64,000 bases of DNA from Verrucomicrobiota bacterium. GTDB taxonomy: Bacteria > Verrucomicrobiota > Verrucomicrobiia > Verrucomicrobiales > Verrucomicrobiaceae. Position numbers and translations under genes: made by a program. This document shows, piece by piece, positions 10,559 through 19,020 of this stretch. The DNA is taken from positions 92,566 to 156,565 of the forward strand of contig JAFLEI010000014.1 of assembly GCA_017301975.1 (NCBI GenBank). The letters run 5' to 3'. Below the pieces are notes generated by a model. It was not told the origin of the DNA, did no database searches, and saw only the letters and a program-made list of their open reading frames with translations. Every line of letters starts with the position of its first letter. The stretch's first letter is position 1.

Positions 10559-10709
10559 ACTCTATCTGAAATCAGATACGCCGATCCATGTCACATTTAC
10601 CAGCTATTCACACCGCCCTCGCAGAATAAGACACAATTCATCCATAAAGAGGCACAGACCCGCCGCGTTTGTTATTCCACCCTACCACGCCCCTGCCCGC
10701 CCTCTGGAA

Positions 10710-10735
10710 TTGAATGTTCAATGTTGAACGTTCAA
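10710..10735. promoter_or_regulatory. Tandem 12-bp palindromes between araC-type gene and PSD1 gene
   Basis: TTGAATGTTCAA (one central mismatch) and TTGAACGTTCAA (perfect palindrome) lie 14 bp apart start to start, 19-44 bp upstream of the second PSD1 start codon. The arrangement of two similar sites suggests an operator, possibly for the divergent AraC protein, although AraC sites are usually direct rather than palindromic. It could also be a small repetitive element. Confidence 0.4.
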
Positions 10736-10753
10736 AGTTTTCCCATCTCCCTC

Positions 10754-13700
10754 ATGCACCGCCTCCTCCTCATCCTTCTCACCTTCCCCGCCCTGCTCCC
10801 GGCAGCCCCCGCCAAGGTGAAGTTCAATCGCGATGTGCGCCCCATCCTCTCGGACAAGTGCTTCTTCTGCCACGGCCCCGACCCTAAGAAGCGCGAAGGC
10901 GATCTGCGTCTCGATGTGCGCGATGCCGCCGTCGAAGCCAAAGCCTTCCAGCCCGGCAAAGCAGAAGTGAGCGAGATGATCCAGCGCATCCTCACCACCG
11001 ATGCCGATGACCACATGCCGCCGGCCAAGTCCAAGCTCGCCGATCTGACGCCGGATGAGGTCGCCATCTTGAAGCAATGGATCAATGAAGGCGCCGAGTA
11101 TGAAGCCCACTGGTCCTTCATTCCTCTCAAACCCGAGGCCACCCAAAACCAAAGCATCGACAAAATCGTCAGCGCCGAACTCGCAGAGCGCAGTCTGAAA
11201 CTCCAGCCCGAGGCCGCTCCCGAAACCCTCATCCGCCGCCTCAGCTTCGATCTCACCGGCCTGCCGCCATCCCCTGAGGAAATCAGCGCCTTTGTCACCG
11301 CGCATCAGTTTGATCCCGCATCGAGCATCCAGCATCTCGTCACCCGCCTCCTCGCCTCGCCTCACTACGGCGAACGCATGGCCGTCGACTGGCTGGATCA
11401 GGCGCGCTATGCCGACAGCTACGGCTTTCAGGTGGACCGCGAACGCGAAGTGTGGCCCTGGCGAGACTGGGTGGTGAAGGCCTACAACGAAAACCTCCCC
11501 TTCAATCAATTCATCACCTGGCAGCTTGCGGGCGATCTGCTGCCCAATCCCACCGACGAACAAATCCTCGCCACCGCATTCAACCGCCTGCATCAGCAGG
11601 AAAGCGAAGGCGGCAGTGTGGAAGAGGAGTACCGCGTGGAATATGTGGTGGACCGTGTGCAGACCGTGGCCACCGCCTTCCTCGGCCTCACCTTTGAATG
11701 CTCACGCTGCCACGATCATAAGTATGACCCCGTGACGCAGAAGGATTATTACGGCCTCTTCTCCATGCTGCAAAACATCGACGAAGCGGGCCTCTACTCC
11801 TACTTCACTCCCTCGCCACCCACTCCGGCCATGATGATGATGGATGCACCGGCGAAGGAGAAGCTGGCTGCGCTGAATGCGAAGGTCACAGCCCTCGAAA
11901 AGCAGTTAAGTGATGTGGGCACTCCTGCCCGCAATAGTCTGGAACTGCAGGCAGGAGTGCCCGCATCACTGGAAGGCCAGATCGCCCACTTCACCTTTGA
12001 CGAACTCAAAGGCAACAAACTCGCCGACACTCTCCACCCAGCGCCTCCTCCAGCTCCTCCACAGCCGAAGCCCGTAGCCGAGGCCAAAGCCAAAACGCCA
12101 GCCGAGAAAAAGAAAGAAGCCAAAGCCCCGCCTCCGGGCCCCGAGGCCGTCCTCAAAGGCGAAAACAAACTCGTCCCCGGCAAGCTCGGCAACGCCATCC
12201 AGTTCACCGGTGACGACTCCGTGGACACACCGCTCGGAAACTTCAATCGTCACGATCCCTTCAGCATCTCCCTCTGGCTGCATACACCCGATGACAAAGA
12301 TCGCGCCGTGGTCCTGCATCGCTCTCAAGCATGGACAGACGCCGCGAGCCGTGGCTACGAACTCCTCATCGAAAACGGCCGCATCAAGTGGTCGCTCATT
12401 CACTTCTGGCCCGGCAACGCCATCTCCATCCGCACCCAGGCCAAAGTGCCGCTCAATGAGTGGACACAGGTCATCGTGACGAATGACGGCAGCAGCCGCG
12501 CCTCCGGCTTGAAGATTTACATCAATGGCAAACTGGCCGCCGTGGACATCATCAAAGACCACCTCACCAAGAACATCACCGGCGGCGGCCATGACAACAT
12601 CAGCCTCGGCGAGCGCATGCGGGATCGCGGCTTTAAAAGCGGCTTGGTGGATGACCTGCGCATTTTCAATCGCGATCTCTCCCTGCCTTTCGATGCGAAG
12701 CTGGAGCCCCTGCTGGCTGAACTCAAAGCCGCTCGCGCAGAAGTCACCGCCTTTGCCGATGCGCAGAAGGAGATCATGGTCATGCAGGAGCTGCCGCAGC
12801 CCAAGAAGGCCTACATCCTGACCCGGGGCGAGTATGACAAACGCGGTGACGAAGTCGGCCCTGCCACGCCCGCCTTCCTGCCCCCTTTCCCCAAAAACGC
12901 TCCCAAGAACCGCCTCGGCTACGCGCAGTGGCTCACCGCGCCTGATCACCCCCTCACCGCGCGCGTCACCGTCAATCGCATCTGGCAGAGCCTGTTCGGA
13001 CGCGGCTTGGTGAAGACCGCCGAAGACTTCGGCAGCCAGGGCGAACGCCCCTTGTACCCCGAGCTTCTCGACTACCTCGCCATGAAGTTCATCCAAAGCG
13101 GCTGGAACGTGAAGACGCTAGTTCAGGAGATCGTCACGAGCCAGGTGTACCTCCAGCAAAGCATCGCCGATGCCAAGACCATGGCCGACGATCCCGAGAA
13201 TCAATGGCTCGCCCGCGGTCCTCACTTCCGCCTGCCTGCCGAAATGATCCGCGACAACGCCCTCGCCGCCGCCGGCCTGCTCAAGCTCACGATGGGGGGC
13301 GCACCCGTGTATCCCTATGAGATGACAGAAGCCTTCAAGCCCATGGGCCCCAGCGCAGGCGATGCCGTGTATCGCCGCAGCCTTTACACCAACTGGCGCC
13401 GCACCAGCCCTCCGCCCGCCATGGTCGCCTTTGACGCCCCACGCCGTGCCGTGTGCATCTCCAAGCGCGAACGCACCGACTCCCCTCTCCAGGCCCTCAT
13501 CCTCCTCAATGGTGTGCAATACGTCGAAGCCGCCCGCGTCCTCGGCGAAAAGCTCCATCTCGAAACGAAAGGCGACCTCCCCAAGATGATCGAACTCGCC
13601 TTCCTCCGCTGCCTCAGCCGCAAACCCGATGCCAAAGAAATCAGCATCTGCACCCAGCTTTATCAGGAACAGCTCACCCACTTCAAAGCCTCACCAAAGG

Positions 13701-13828
13701 AAGCCGAAGAACTCCTCAAAACCGGGAATGCCAAGCGTGATGCCTCCATCGCGCTACCCGAAGCCGCCGCAGCAGCCGTTCTGGCGCAGGCTTTGTTAAA
13801 TCACGATGCTTGTGTGGTGAAACGTTAA
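10754..13828 (+). CDS. PSCyt1-PSCyt2-LamG-PSD1 secreted cytochrome-like protein
   Basis: 1024 residues from the ATG at 10754, where a signal peptide (MHRLLLILLTFPALLPAAP) begins; the frame is open far upstream but that part overlaps the AraC gene and is not protein-like. Cys36/Cys39/His40 form the PSCyt1 CFFCH motif, matching the first PSD1 protein position for position. DUF1549 follows ([44 protein letters not shown]). At about residues 410-650 there is an insertion absent from the first copy: a Pro/Ala/Lys-rich linker and a LamG/concanavalin-like domain (GQIAHFTFDELKG, DPFSISLWLHTPDD, GLKIYINGKLAAVDI, DDLRIFNRDLS). DUF1553 forms the C-terminus (ERTDSPLQALILLNGVQYVE). The LamG domain suggests carbohydrate binding. 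Co-transcribed with the DUF1501 gene starting 14 bp after its stop. Confidence 0.93.
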   Translation: MHRLLLILLTFPALLPAAPAKVKFNRDVRPILSDKCFFCHGPDPKKREGDLRLDVRDAAVEAKAFQPGKAEVSEMIQRILTTDADDHMPPAKSKLADLTPDEVAILKQWINEGAEYEAHWSFIPLKPEATQNQSIDKIVSAELAERSLKLQPEAAPETLIRRLSFDLTGLPPSPEEISAFVTAHQFDPASSIQHLVTRLLASPHYGERMAVDWLDQARYADSYGFQVDREREVWPWRDWVVKAYNENLPFNQFITWQLAGDLLPNPTDEQILATAFNRLHQQESEGGSVEEEYRVEYVVDRVQTVATAFLGLTFECSRCHDHKYDPVTQKDYYGLFSMLQNIDEAGLYSYFTPSPPTPAMMMMDAPAKEKLAALNAKVTALEKQLSDVGTPARNSLELQAGVPASLEGQIAHFTFDELKGNKLADTLHPAPPPAPPQPKPVAEAKAKTPAEKKKEAKAPPPGPEAVLKGENKLVPGKLGNAIQFTGDDSVDTPLGNFNRHDPFSISLWLHTPDDKDRAVVLHRSQAWTDAASRGYELLIENGRIKWSLIHFWPGNAISIRTQAKVPLNEWTQVIVTNDGSSRASGLKIYINGKLAAVDIIKDHLTKNITGGGHDNISLGERMRDRGFKSGLVDDLRIFNRDLSLPFDAKLEPLLAELKAARAEVTAFADAQKEIMVMQELPQPKKAYILTRGEYDKRGDEVGPATPAFLPPFPKNAPKNRLGYAQWLTAPDHPLTARVTVNRIWQSLFGRGLVKTAEDFGSQGERPLYPELLDYLAMKFIQSGWNVKTLVQEIVTSQVYLQQSIADAKTMADDPENQWLARGPHFRLPAEMIRDNALAAAGLLKLTMGGAPVYPYEMTEAFKPMGPSAGDAVYRRSLYTNWRRTSPPPAMVAFDAPRRAVCISKRERTDSPLQALILLNGVQYVEAARVLGEKLHLETKGDLPKMIELAFLRCLSRKPDAKEISICTQLYQEQLTHFKASPKEAEELLKTGNAKRDASIALPEAAAAAVLAQALLNHDACVVKR
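11915..11964. repeat. 18-bp imperfect inverted repeat inside a coding sequence
   Basis: GTGGGCACTCCTGCCCGC (11915-11932) and the reverse complement of 11947-11964 match at 16 of 18 positions, with a 14-nt loop. It encodes the linker between DUF1549 and LamG without breaking the frame. Size and design resemble the intergenic palindromes at 16555 and 46915, so it may be an inserted repeat element. Confidence 0.75.
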
Positions 13829-13841
13829 CTATTTTGCTCCA

Positions 13842-15263
13842 ATGAACACGCCCCTAGACATGCTCAACCGCCGCACCCTCCTCAATCGCTTTGGCATGGG
13901 CCTCGGCGGCATCGCGCTCAATGAGCTGCTCGCCCGAGGCTCCGAACCTGCGGACCATGGCGTCCTCGGCGGCACGCACTTCTCGCCAAAAGCCAAGCGG
14001 ATCATTTACCTCTTCATGTCGGGCGGGCCTTCGCATCTGGACCTCTTTGATTACAAGCCTCTCCTCAACAAACGCAACGGCGAGCAGCTTCCCGACTCCG
14101 TGCGCGGCGGACAGCGCCTTACGGGCATGTCCGGCAATCAGTCGTCCATTCCCATGGTGGGATCACCCTTCAAATTCTCGCAGCATGGTCAGGCGGGCGG
14201 CTGGTTCAGCGAGCTTCTGCCACACACGGCGAGCATCGCTAATGATCTCTGCGTGGTGCGCTCGATGTACACCGAGTCGATCAATCACGGCCCCGGCGTG
14301 ACGTTTTTCCAAACCGGCTCCCAGATCGCAGGTCGCCCCAGCTTCGGCTCATGGCTCAGCTACGGTCTGGGTGCAGAGAATGCGAACCTGCCCTCCTTCA
14401 CCGTTCTCATCACCAAGGGCAAAGGCGGCCAGCCGCTCGGCTCTCACCTCTGGGGCAGCGGCTTCCTGCCCACGAAACACCAGGGCGTACTCTTCCGCGC
14501 CGCGAAAGACCCCGTGCTCTATCTCGGCAATCCCGCAGGCGTCAGCGCCGACAGCCGTCGCCTCATGCTGGACCGCCTCAAAGAACTGCACGAGCACCAG
14601 TTCGCCGGCACACCCGACACCGAAATTCAGAACCGCATCGACCACTACGAGATGGCCTTCCGCATGCAGACCAGCATCCCGGAAGTCACTGACCTCAGCG
14701 ATGAACCGCAACACATCCTCGACAGCTACGGCCCCGATGTGAAGACCCCCGGCACCTTTGCCGCAAACTGCCTCCAGGCTCGTCGTCTCGCCGAGAAGGG
14801 CGTGCGCTTCATCCAGCTCTACCATCAGGACTGGGACCACCACGGCGGCCTGCCCGGTGCTTTGCCAAAACTCTGCAAAGAAACCGACCAGCCCGCCGCT
14901 GCATTGGTCAAAGACCTCAAGCAGCGCGGCCTGCTGGACGACACCCTCGTCGTCTGGGGCGGCGAATTCGGCCGCACCGCCTACTGCCAGGGCAAGATCA
15001 GCACCAACTTCGGTCGCGACCACCACCCTCGCTGTTTCAGTGCATGGTTCGCCGGTGGCGGCATCAAGGCTGGCTCCGTCTATGGCGAGACCGACGACTT
15101 TGGCTACAACACCGTCAAAGACGGCCTCCACATCCACGACTTCCACGCCACCCTCATGCATCTCCTCGGCATCGATCACGAACGCCTCACCTACAAGTTT
15201 CAGGGGCGGCGATACCGGCTCACGGATGTGCATGGGAAGCTGGTGAAGGGCCTGCTCGCCTGA
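13842..15263 (+). CDS. DUF1501 family protein, Tat-exported (second copy)
   Basis: 473 residues, closely similar along its length to the DUF1501 protein at 8152. A twin-arginine-type start ([19 protein letters not shown]) precedes the DUF1501 body: [89 protein letters not shown] and [17 protein letters not shown]. It follows the LamG-containing PSD1 gene with 13 bp between them. The duplicated arrangement implies that the PSD1 and DUF1501 products act on the same substrate or form a complex outside the cytoplasm; this is inference. Confidence 0.95.
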   Translation: MNTPLDMLNRRTLLNRFGMGLGGIALNELLARGSEPADHGVLGGTHFSPKAKRIIYLFMSGGPSHLDLFDYKPLLNKRNGEQLPDSVRGGQRLTGMSGNQSSIPMVGSPFKFSQHGQAGGWFSELLPHTASIANDLCVVRSMYTESINHGPGVTFFQTGSQIAGRPSFGSWLSYGLGAENANLPSFTVLITKGKGGQPLGSHLWGSGFLPTKHQGVLFRAAKDPVLYLGNPAGVSADSRRLMLDRLKELHEHQFAGTPDTEIQNRIDHYEMAFRMQTSIPEVTDLSDEPQHILDSYGPDVKTPGTFAANCLQARRLAEKGVRFIQLYHQDWDHHGGLPGALPKLCKETDQPAAALVKDLKQRGLLDDTLVVWGGEFGRTAYCQGKISTNFGRDHHPRCFSAWFAGGGIKAGSVYGETDDFGYNTVKDGLHIHDFHATLMHLLGIDHERLTYKFQGRRYRLTDVHGKLVKGLLA

Positions 15264-15276
15264 CGCCTGTGATGAG

Positions 15277-15293
15277 GCAACCGAGACGGTTGC
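15277..15293. repeat. Short palindrome after DUF1501 stop codon
   Basis: GCAACCG-AGA-CGGTTGC, seven paired bases with a 3-nt loop, 14 nt after the DUF1501 stop and followed by ACTAC. It has no T-run. It shares the GTAGT/GTTGC words with the longer palindrome at 46915 and may be a truncated member of the same repeat family or a weak terminator. Confidence 0.55.
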
Positions 15294-15331
15294 ACTACAG
15301 GGAAACGCGTGTTCATTGCCCATCCCCTTTC

Positions 15332-15934
15332 ATGAGCCAAGCCCGCACCGCCAAACAGCACCGCAAAACCGCCGAGACGGACATTGAGATCGAACTCAAT
15401 GTCGATGGCTCCGGCAAATCGCAGATCGACACCGGAGTGCCGTTCTTTGATCACATGCTGACGCTGTTCACCAAGCACGGCCTCTTTGACCTCAAGGTCA
15501 AAGTCGTGGGCGATATCGAGGTGGACTACCACCACACCGTCGAGGACACCGGCATCGTCCTGGGCAACTGCTTCCGCGAAGCCCTGGGCAGCAAGGCCGG
15601 CATCACGCGCTACGGCTTCTTCCTCCTGCCCATGGATGAAACCTTGGCCGAAGTGGCGATGGACCTCAGCGGCCGCGCCTTCCTGAGCTACCATGCGCCT
15701 GAGCGTGTCGAAGCCATCGGCGGCGTGAACCGTTTCAGCTATCAGCTCGTGGAGGAGTTCCTCCGCGCCTTTTCCTCCAGCCTGCGGGCCACGCTCCACG
15801 TAGAGATTCGCCGTGGCCGCGATGCCCACCACATGGCCGAAGCCATTTTCAAAGGTCTCGCCCGCGCACTGGATGCTGCAACGAAGCATGATCCCCGCGT
15901 CACCGGCATCCCTAGCACGAAAGACGTCCTGTGA
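15332..15934 (+). CDS. hisB: Imidazoleglycerol-phosphate dehydratase HisB
   Basis: 200 residues, the usual length of the monofunctional bacterial enzyme; there is no phosphatase domain. It dehydrates imidazole glycerol phosphate to imidazole acetol phosphate in histidine synthesis, in the cytoplasm. Metal-binding and catalytic motifs are present: [19 protein letters not shown], and [18 protein letters not shown], together with the repeat-internal [15 protein letters not shown]. The stop codon overlaps the start of hisH (TGATG). The start at 15332 is preceded by no clear Shine-Dalgarno site. Confidence 0.98.
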   Translation: MSQARTAKQHRKTAETDIEIELNVDGSGKSQIDTGVPFFDHMLTLFTKHGLFDLKVKVVGDIEVDYHHTVEDTGIVLGNCFREALGSKAGITRYGFFLLPMDETLAEVAMDLSGRAFLSYHAPERVEAIGGVNRFSYQLVEEFLRAFSSSLRATLHVEIRRGRDAHHMAEAIFKGLARALDAATKHDPRVTGIPSTKDVL

Positions 15935-16554
15935 TGAAACTCGGAGTGCTGGATTACGGCGGCGGAAACCTTCGCAGCGTGCTGAATGCTTTTGAGGCGA
16001 TCGATGCTCATGCAGACCTCGTCACCAAACCGGAAGACTTCGAGTCCATCGACGTCCTCGTGTTTCCCGGCCAGGGTGCTTTCGGCGACTCGATCCGCAT
16101 CCTCAAGGAAACCGGCCTGTGGGAGCCCCTGCAGGCATGGCTGAAGGCGGAGAAGCCCTACCTCGGCATCTGCCTGGGTTACCAGCTCCTGTTTGAAAGC
16201 AGCGAGGAATCCCCCGGCGTGGAAGGCCTCTGCGTGGCCAAAGGCCAGGTGCGCAAGTTCGACCCAACCAGCGGCCTCAAAATTCCCCACATGGGCTGGA
16301 ACGTCGCCCAGTGGGCTCCTGAGCAGGCTGCGGTCTGGCAGGGACTGCCCAACCCCACGTATGTGTACTTTGTGCACTCCTACTACCCGGACGTGCAGGA
16401 TGAATCGCTCGCCCTCTGCCGCACCGACTACGGCGTGAGCTTCATCAGTGGCATCGCCAAGAAGAAGCTCGTCGCCGTTCAGTTCCACCCTGAGAAAAGC
16501 CAGGAAGCCGGACTCACGCTGCTGCGCAATGCGCTGAAGGTGCTGGAGGCATAA
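15934..16554 (+). CDS. hisH: Imidazole glycerol phosphate synthase glutaminase subunit HisH
   Basis: 206 residues. A class I glutamine amidotransferase that supplies ammonia to HisF, which is not in the window. The catalytic triad is visible as Cys80 (PYLGICLGYQLLFE), His185 and Glu187 (QFHPEKSQEAG). The N-terminus [16 protein letters not shown] is typical of HisH. The ATG overlaps the hisB stop by one base, so the two subpathway genes are translationally coupled. A near-perfect 30-bp hairpin begins at the base right after the stop codon. Confidence 0.97.
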   Translation: MKLGVLDYGGGNLRSVLNAFEAIDAHADLVTKPEDFESIDVLVFPGQGAFGDSIRILKETGLWEPLQAWLKAEKPYLGICLGYQLLFESSEESPGVEGLCVAKGQVRKFDPTSGLKIPHMGWNVAQWAPEQAAVWQGLPNPTYVYFVHSYYPDVQDESLALCRTDYGVSFISGIAKKKLVAVQFHPEKSQEAGLTLLRNALKVLEA

Positions 16555-16630
16555 AAAGTACTCGTGAGCTTTAGCTCGCTCTGGAACACCCGGACGTCCC
16601 CCAGAGCGAGCTAAAGCTCGCAAGTACTTT
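16555..16630. repeat. Large intergenic inverted repeat (30-bp arms)
   Basis: Arms at 16555-16584 and 16601-16630 pair at 28 of 30 positions around a 16-nt loop. The outer ends read AAAGTA and TACTTT, followed by GCTG, the same as in the palindrome at 46915. It starts directly after the hisH stop and sits between convergent genes, so it could act as a bidirectional transcript end, but it lacks a downstream T-run and looks more like a mobile palindromic repeat. Confidence 0.85.
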
Positions 16631-16645
16631 GCTGGCCTGCCCGTG

Positions 16646-18475
16646 CTACGGCGTGGCAAGGCTCTGGATGAACTGCTGATCCTCCGCAGACAGTCGTGCA
16701 AAGGGCACCTCAAAGGTCTGGCCGTCAGCGCGCTTGAAGCGGCCAACATCCTTCGCGGGCGTGGTGAAGCTCTCCAGAGAGGCCTGCATCACGCGTCCGG
16801 TGGCATCCTTCCAGTCGCGCACGACGGTGGGCAGCGGAGAGGGTGCGGGCTTGGCGGGAGTGCCGCCAGGAGCTGTGGCCTCGGCAGTAGCTGCAGGACT
16901 CTGGGCTGGCGGCTGCGTTTGTTTTTCAGGGCTGGCGCCTGCCGTGTGTTCACCGGTGGCTGAAAGCCTGACCGGGGTCTTCACGGCGATCATCTCATCA
17001 CTCGAAGCACTGAAAAAAGGCAGCAGCTCCTCCGGATCAGCCGATCCTTCGATCATCACCCCGATCTTCCATGCCTCTGGGGGAGCGCTGCTGCTCTGGG
17101 ATTCACGAGCACCGATCAGCGAGGCAATCCTCTGCCCATCCATGAACAGGATCAGGCCAAGACGTTTGGGCTTGGGAATCATTTGCTCCGCCACCATCGC
17201 AGCTATTTTCCAGGCCACAGGCTGGGTGCGCATGAACCCGCCGGGAGGCATCTCGCCCTCTCCTGGCAGGCCCAGCATGAAGGCGGCGGTGTCTTTGCCC
17301 AGGTGCACATGGGCGGAGAACTGCGGCATTTGATCGCGGGTGGCAGCAGGAAAAGGAAAGCCATCCCACACGGTCTTGGCATACGCGGCCGCGAGTTCCT
17401 TGGCTGCCGGCACGTTCCCCTCGGCCTGTCCGGGCTGCATGTTTTCAAACTGCGTGATCAGGCGGTCAAATTCCTCCCTGGCCTGAGCCATGGCGGCAGC
17501 ATCATTGTCTTCTTTGGCTGGTTTCCCTGTGATCTCACTCCCGTCTCCCAGCGTCGGCAGCACCGCGCCGGGAGGATGCGGCTCAAAGTAGGTCTCCAGG
17601 TGCTTTGTCGCATCACTGCCGGAGAAGCGCTGCTCGATGCCCGCCTCCCAGCCGTCGTCCTCATCGTTCGCAGCCATGATCTTGTCATCCGGCAGAGGGC
17701 CTTCCACCACTTCGTCGTAGAGGAAGGCTCCGCGCACGCCCACCGCCACACGTTTGGGCCGTGGGTTCAGCTCAGCCGCATGCAGGCTGGCCGCCGTCCA
17801 CGCCATTCCGACCATGTACCGCTTCGCGTCCTCGCTGAATTTACGCAGTTCAGGCACATGCACCATGAAGGCGCAGGAGTCCGGGTTGATCCGGCAGTAG
17901 CTCAAAAACTTGCCATGGGAGAGGCTGATCCTCGGCTTCTTCCGCGCCTTCTGCACCCCTATCTCGCGCCCCACCATCATCATCTGGGAAAAAACCTCAG
18001 CGATCTTTTCCGCATCCGGCGTGTTGCCATACGCGGTCTTTCCCTTGTCCATGTCGATGAGATCGTTCGCCGCCTCAAAGGCCCTGCTCGCGGGGGTACT
18101 GACCTTTGGCTTGAGTTCGCTCAGGAGTTCATCTCTCGGTGTCTGGAAAGACTTCACCGTGGCAAAGCAGGCCATCAGGCCCGTCAGCACGGCCCAGGGC
18201 ATGGGCCCGATGAAGAACAGCGTGTGTGACTTCTTGAGGACCACTTCCTGGTGCGTGGCGGGGTCCAGGTAAGTCTTGATCACCGTCTTGCCGATCGTCC
18301 TGCCATACAGCCAGATTCCCAGGGCCATCCCCCAGACATTGGCTGGCTTCACCAAGGGCAGCACCCATTCCCAATGGGTGGCCGCATAACCGGCAGCAAA
18401 CGCCATGCCCGTCACCAGCGCGCCAAAGATGGCGAATACCGGGATTAAAATTCCGTGTCCTCTCCAAATGATCAT
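16646..18475 (-). CDS. Membrane protein of unknown function with C-terminal SHD1-like domain
   Basis: About 609 residues. Three hydrophobic segments occur near the N-terminus (ILIPVFAIFGALVTGMAFAA, a WVLPLVKPANVWGMALGIWL stretch, and LFFIGPMPWAVLTGLMACFA), then a long soluble region without recognised motifs, a Pro/Ala/Gln-rich linker, and a C-terminal 55 residues (RDWKDATGRVMQASLESF, FKRADGQTFEVPFARLSAED) that resemble the SLA1-homology SHD1-like module common in PVC secreted proteins. The long soluble part also has Asp/Glu-rich stretches. I cannot assign a function. The frame opens with GTG at 18481; I prefer the ATG at 18475. It is transcribed toward hisH. Confidence 0.75.
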   Translation of the reverse strand: MIIWRGHGILIPVFAIFGALVTGMAFAAGYAATHWEWVLPLVKPANVWGMALGIWLYGRTIGKTVIKTYLDPATHQEVVLKKSHTLFFIGPMPWAVLTGLMACFATVKSFQTPRDELLSELKPKVSTPASRAFEAANDLIDMDKGKTAYGNTPDAEKIAEVFSQMMMVGREIGVQKARKKPRISLSHGKFLSYCRINPDSCAFMVHVPELRKFSEDAKRYMVGMAWTAASLHAAELNPRPKRVAVGVRGAFLYDEVVEGPLPDDKIMAANDEDDGWEAGIEQRFSGSDATKHLETYFEPHPPGAVLPTLGDGSEITGKPAKEDNDAAAMAQAREEFDRLITQFENMQPGQAEGNVPAAKELAAAYAKTVWDGFPFPAATRDQMPQFSAHVHLGKDTAAFMLGLPGEGEMPPGGFMRTQPVAWKIAAMVAEQMIPKPKRLGLILFMDGQRIASLIGARESQSSSAPPEAWKIGVMIEGSADPEELLPFFSASSDEMIAVKTPVRLSATGEHTAGASPEKQTQPPAQSPAATAEATAPGGTPAKPAPSPLPTVVRDWKDATGRVMQASLESFTTPAKDVGRFKRADGQTFEVPFARLSAEDQQFIQSLATP

Positions 18476-18579
18476 GCCCACGGTTTAACACCACGGCGAC
18501 TGAACTAAAAGGATTTTTATGAAACCAAATCGTTAAAATACTAATCCAAAGTTTAGACTGACGCAGTCTTTAGTTTAGT

Positions 18580-19020
18580 TCAGCAGGCTTGGATCGCCCC
18601 GCGCAGCACGGCCTCCTGCCGCTGCGCCATCTCCCGTGCCTCTTCCGGCTCATGGTCATCCCAGCCCGCGAGGTGCATCAGTCCATGAACGAGGTAGAGG
18701 GCGACTTCGTGGTCGAGGGGCTGACCATGCTCGGCGCCCTGGCGCAGGGCGGTGTCGGCGCTGATGAGGATCTCGCCATGGTGAAAGGTGATGACGTCCG
18801 TGGGCGTGGGATCATCGAGGAAATCGGCGTGCACGCGGGCGATGTCGGCATCATCGACGATGGTGATCTCGATTTCTTCCAGCGAAGCCAGCGGGGCATC
18901 GGGAGATTTCAGCTCTTTGAGGCACCCGGGCAGCGCGGCCTTGCCGATGCGCCGCAGCCAGGGCAGCGGGATGGCGTGAGCTTTCTGCCGGTTGTAAATG
19001 CAAAGCTTCGGCAGCGGCAT
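18580..19020 (-). CDS. ybeY: Endoribonuclease YbeY
   Basis: 146 residues. YbeY is a zinc metalloprotein needed for 16S rRNA maturation and ribosome quality control. The conserved ITIVDDADIARVHADFL, PTDVITFHHGEILIS and the metal site HGLMHLAGWDDH (His112, His116, His123) are visible. The usual motif spacing is HGxxHLxGxDH; here one extra Asp separates the third His, an oddity that does not obviously abolish the site. The start overlaps the stop of the upstream 7TM-HD gene by one base (TGATG). The phoH-pgpH-ybeY order is widely conserved and supports the assignment. Confidence 0.95.
   Translation of the reverse strand: MPLPKLCIYNRQKAHAIPLPWLRRIGKAALPGCLKELKSPDAPLASLEEIEITIVDDADIARVHADFLDDPTPTDVITFHHGEILISADTALRQGAEHGQPLDHEVALYLVHGLMHLAGWDDHEPEEAREMAQRQEAVLRGAIQAC

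Noticed and set aside
9578..10753. Upstream extension of the second PSD1 open frame
   Set aside because: Lies wholly opposite the AraC gene; the signal peptide and heme motif begin only at 10754.
18553..18576. AGACTG/CAGTCT hairpin after ybeY as a terminator
   Set aside because: Only six pairs and no T-run on the side that ybeY transcription would need.
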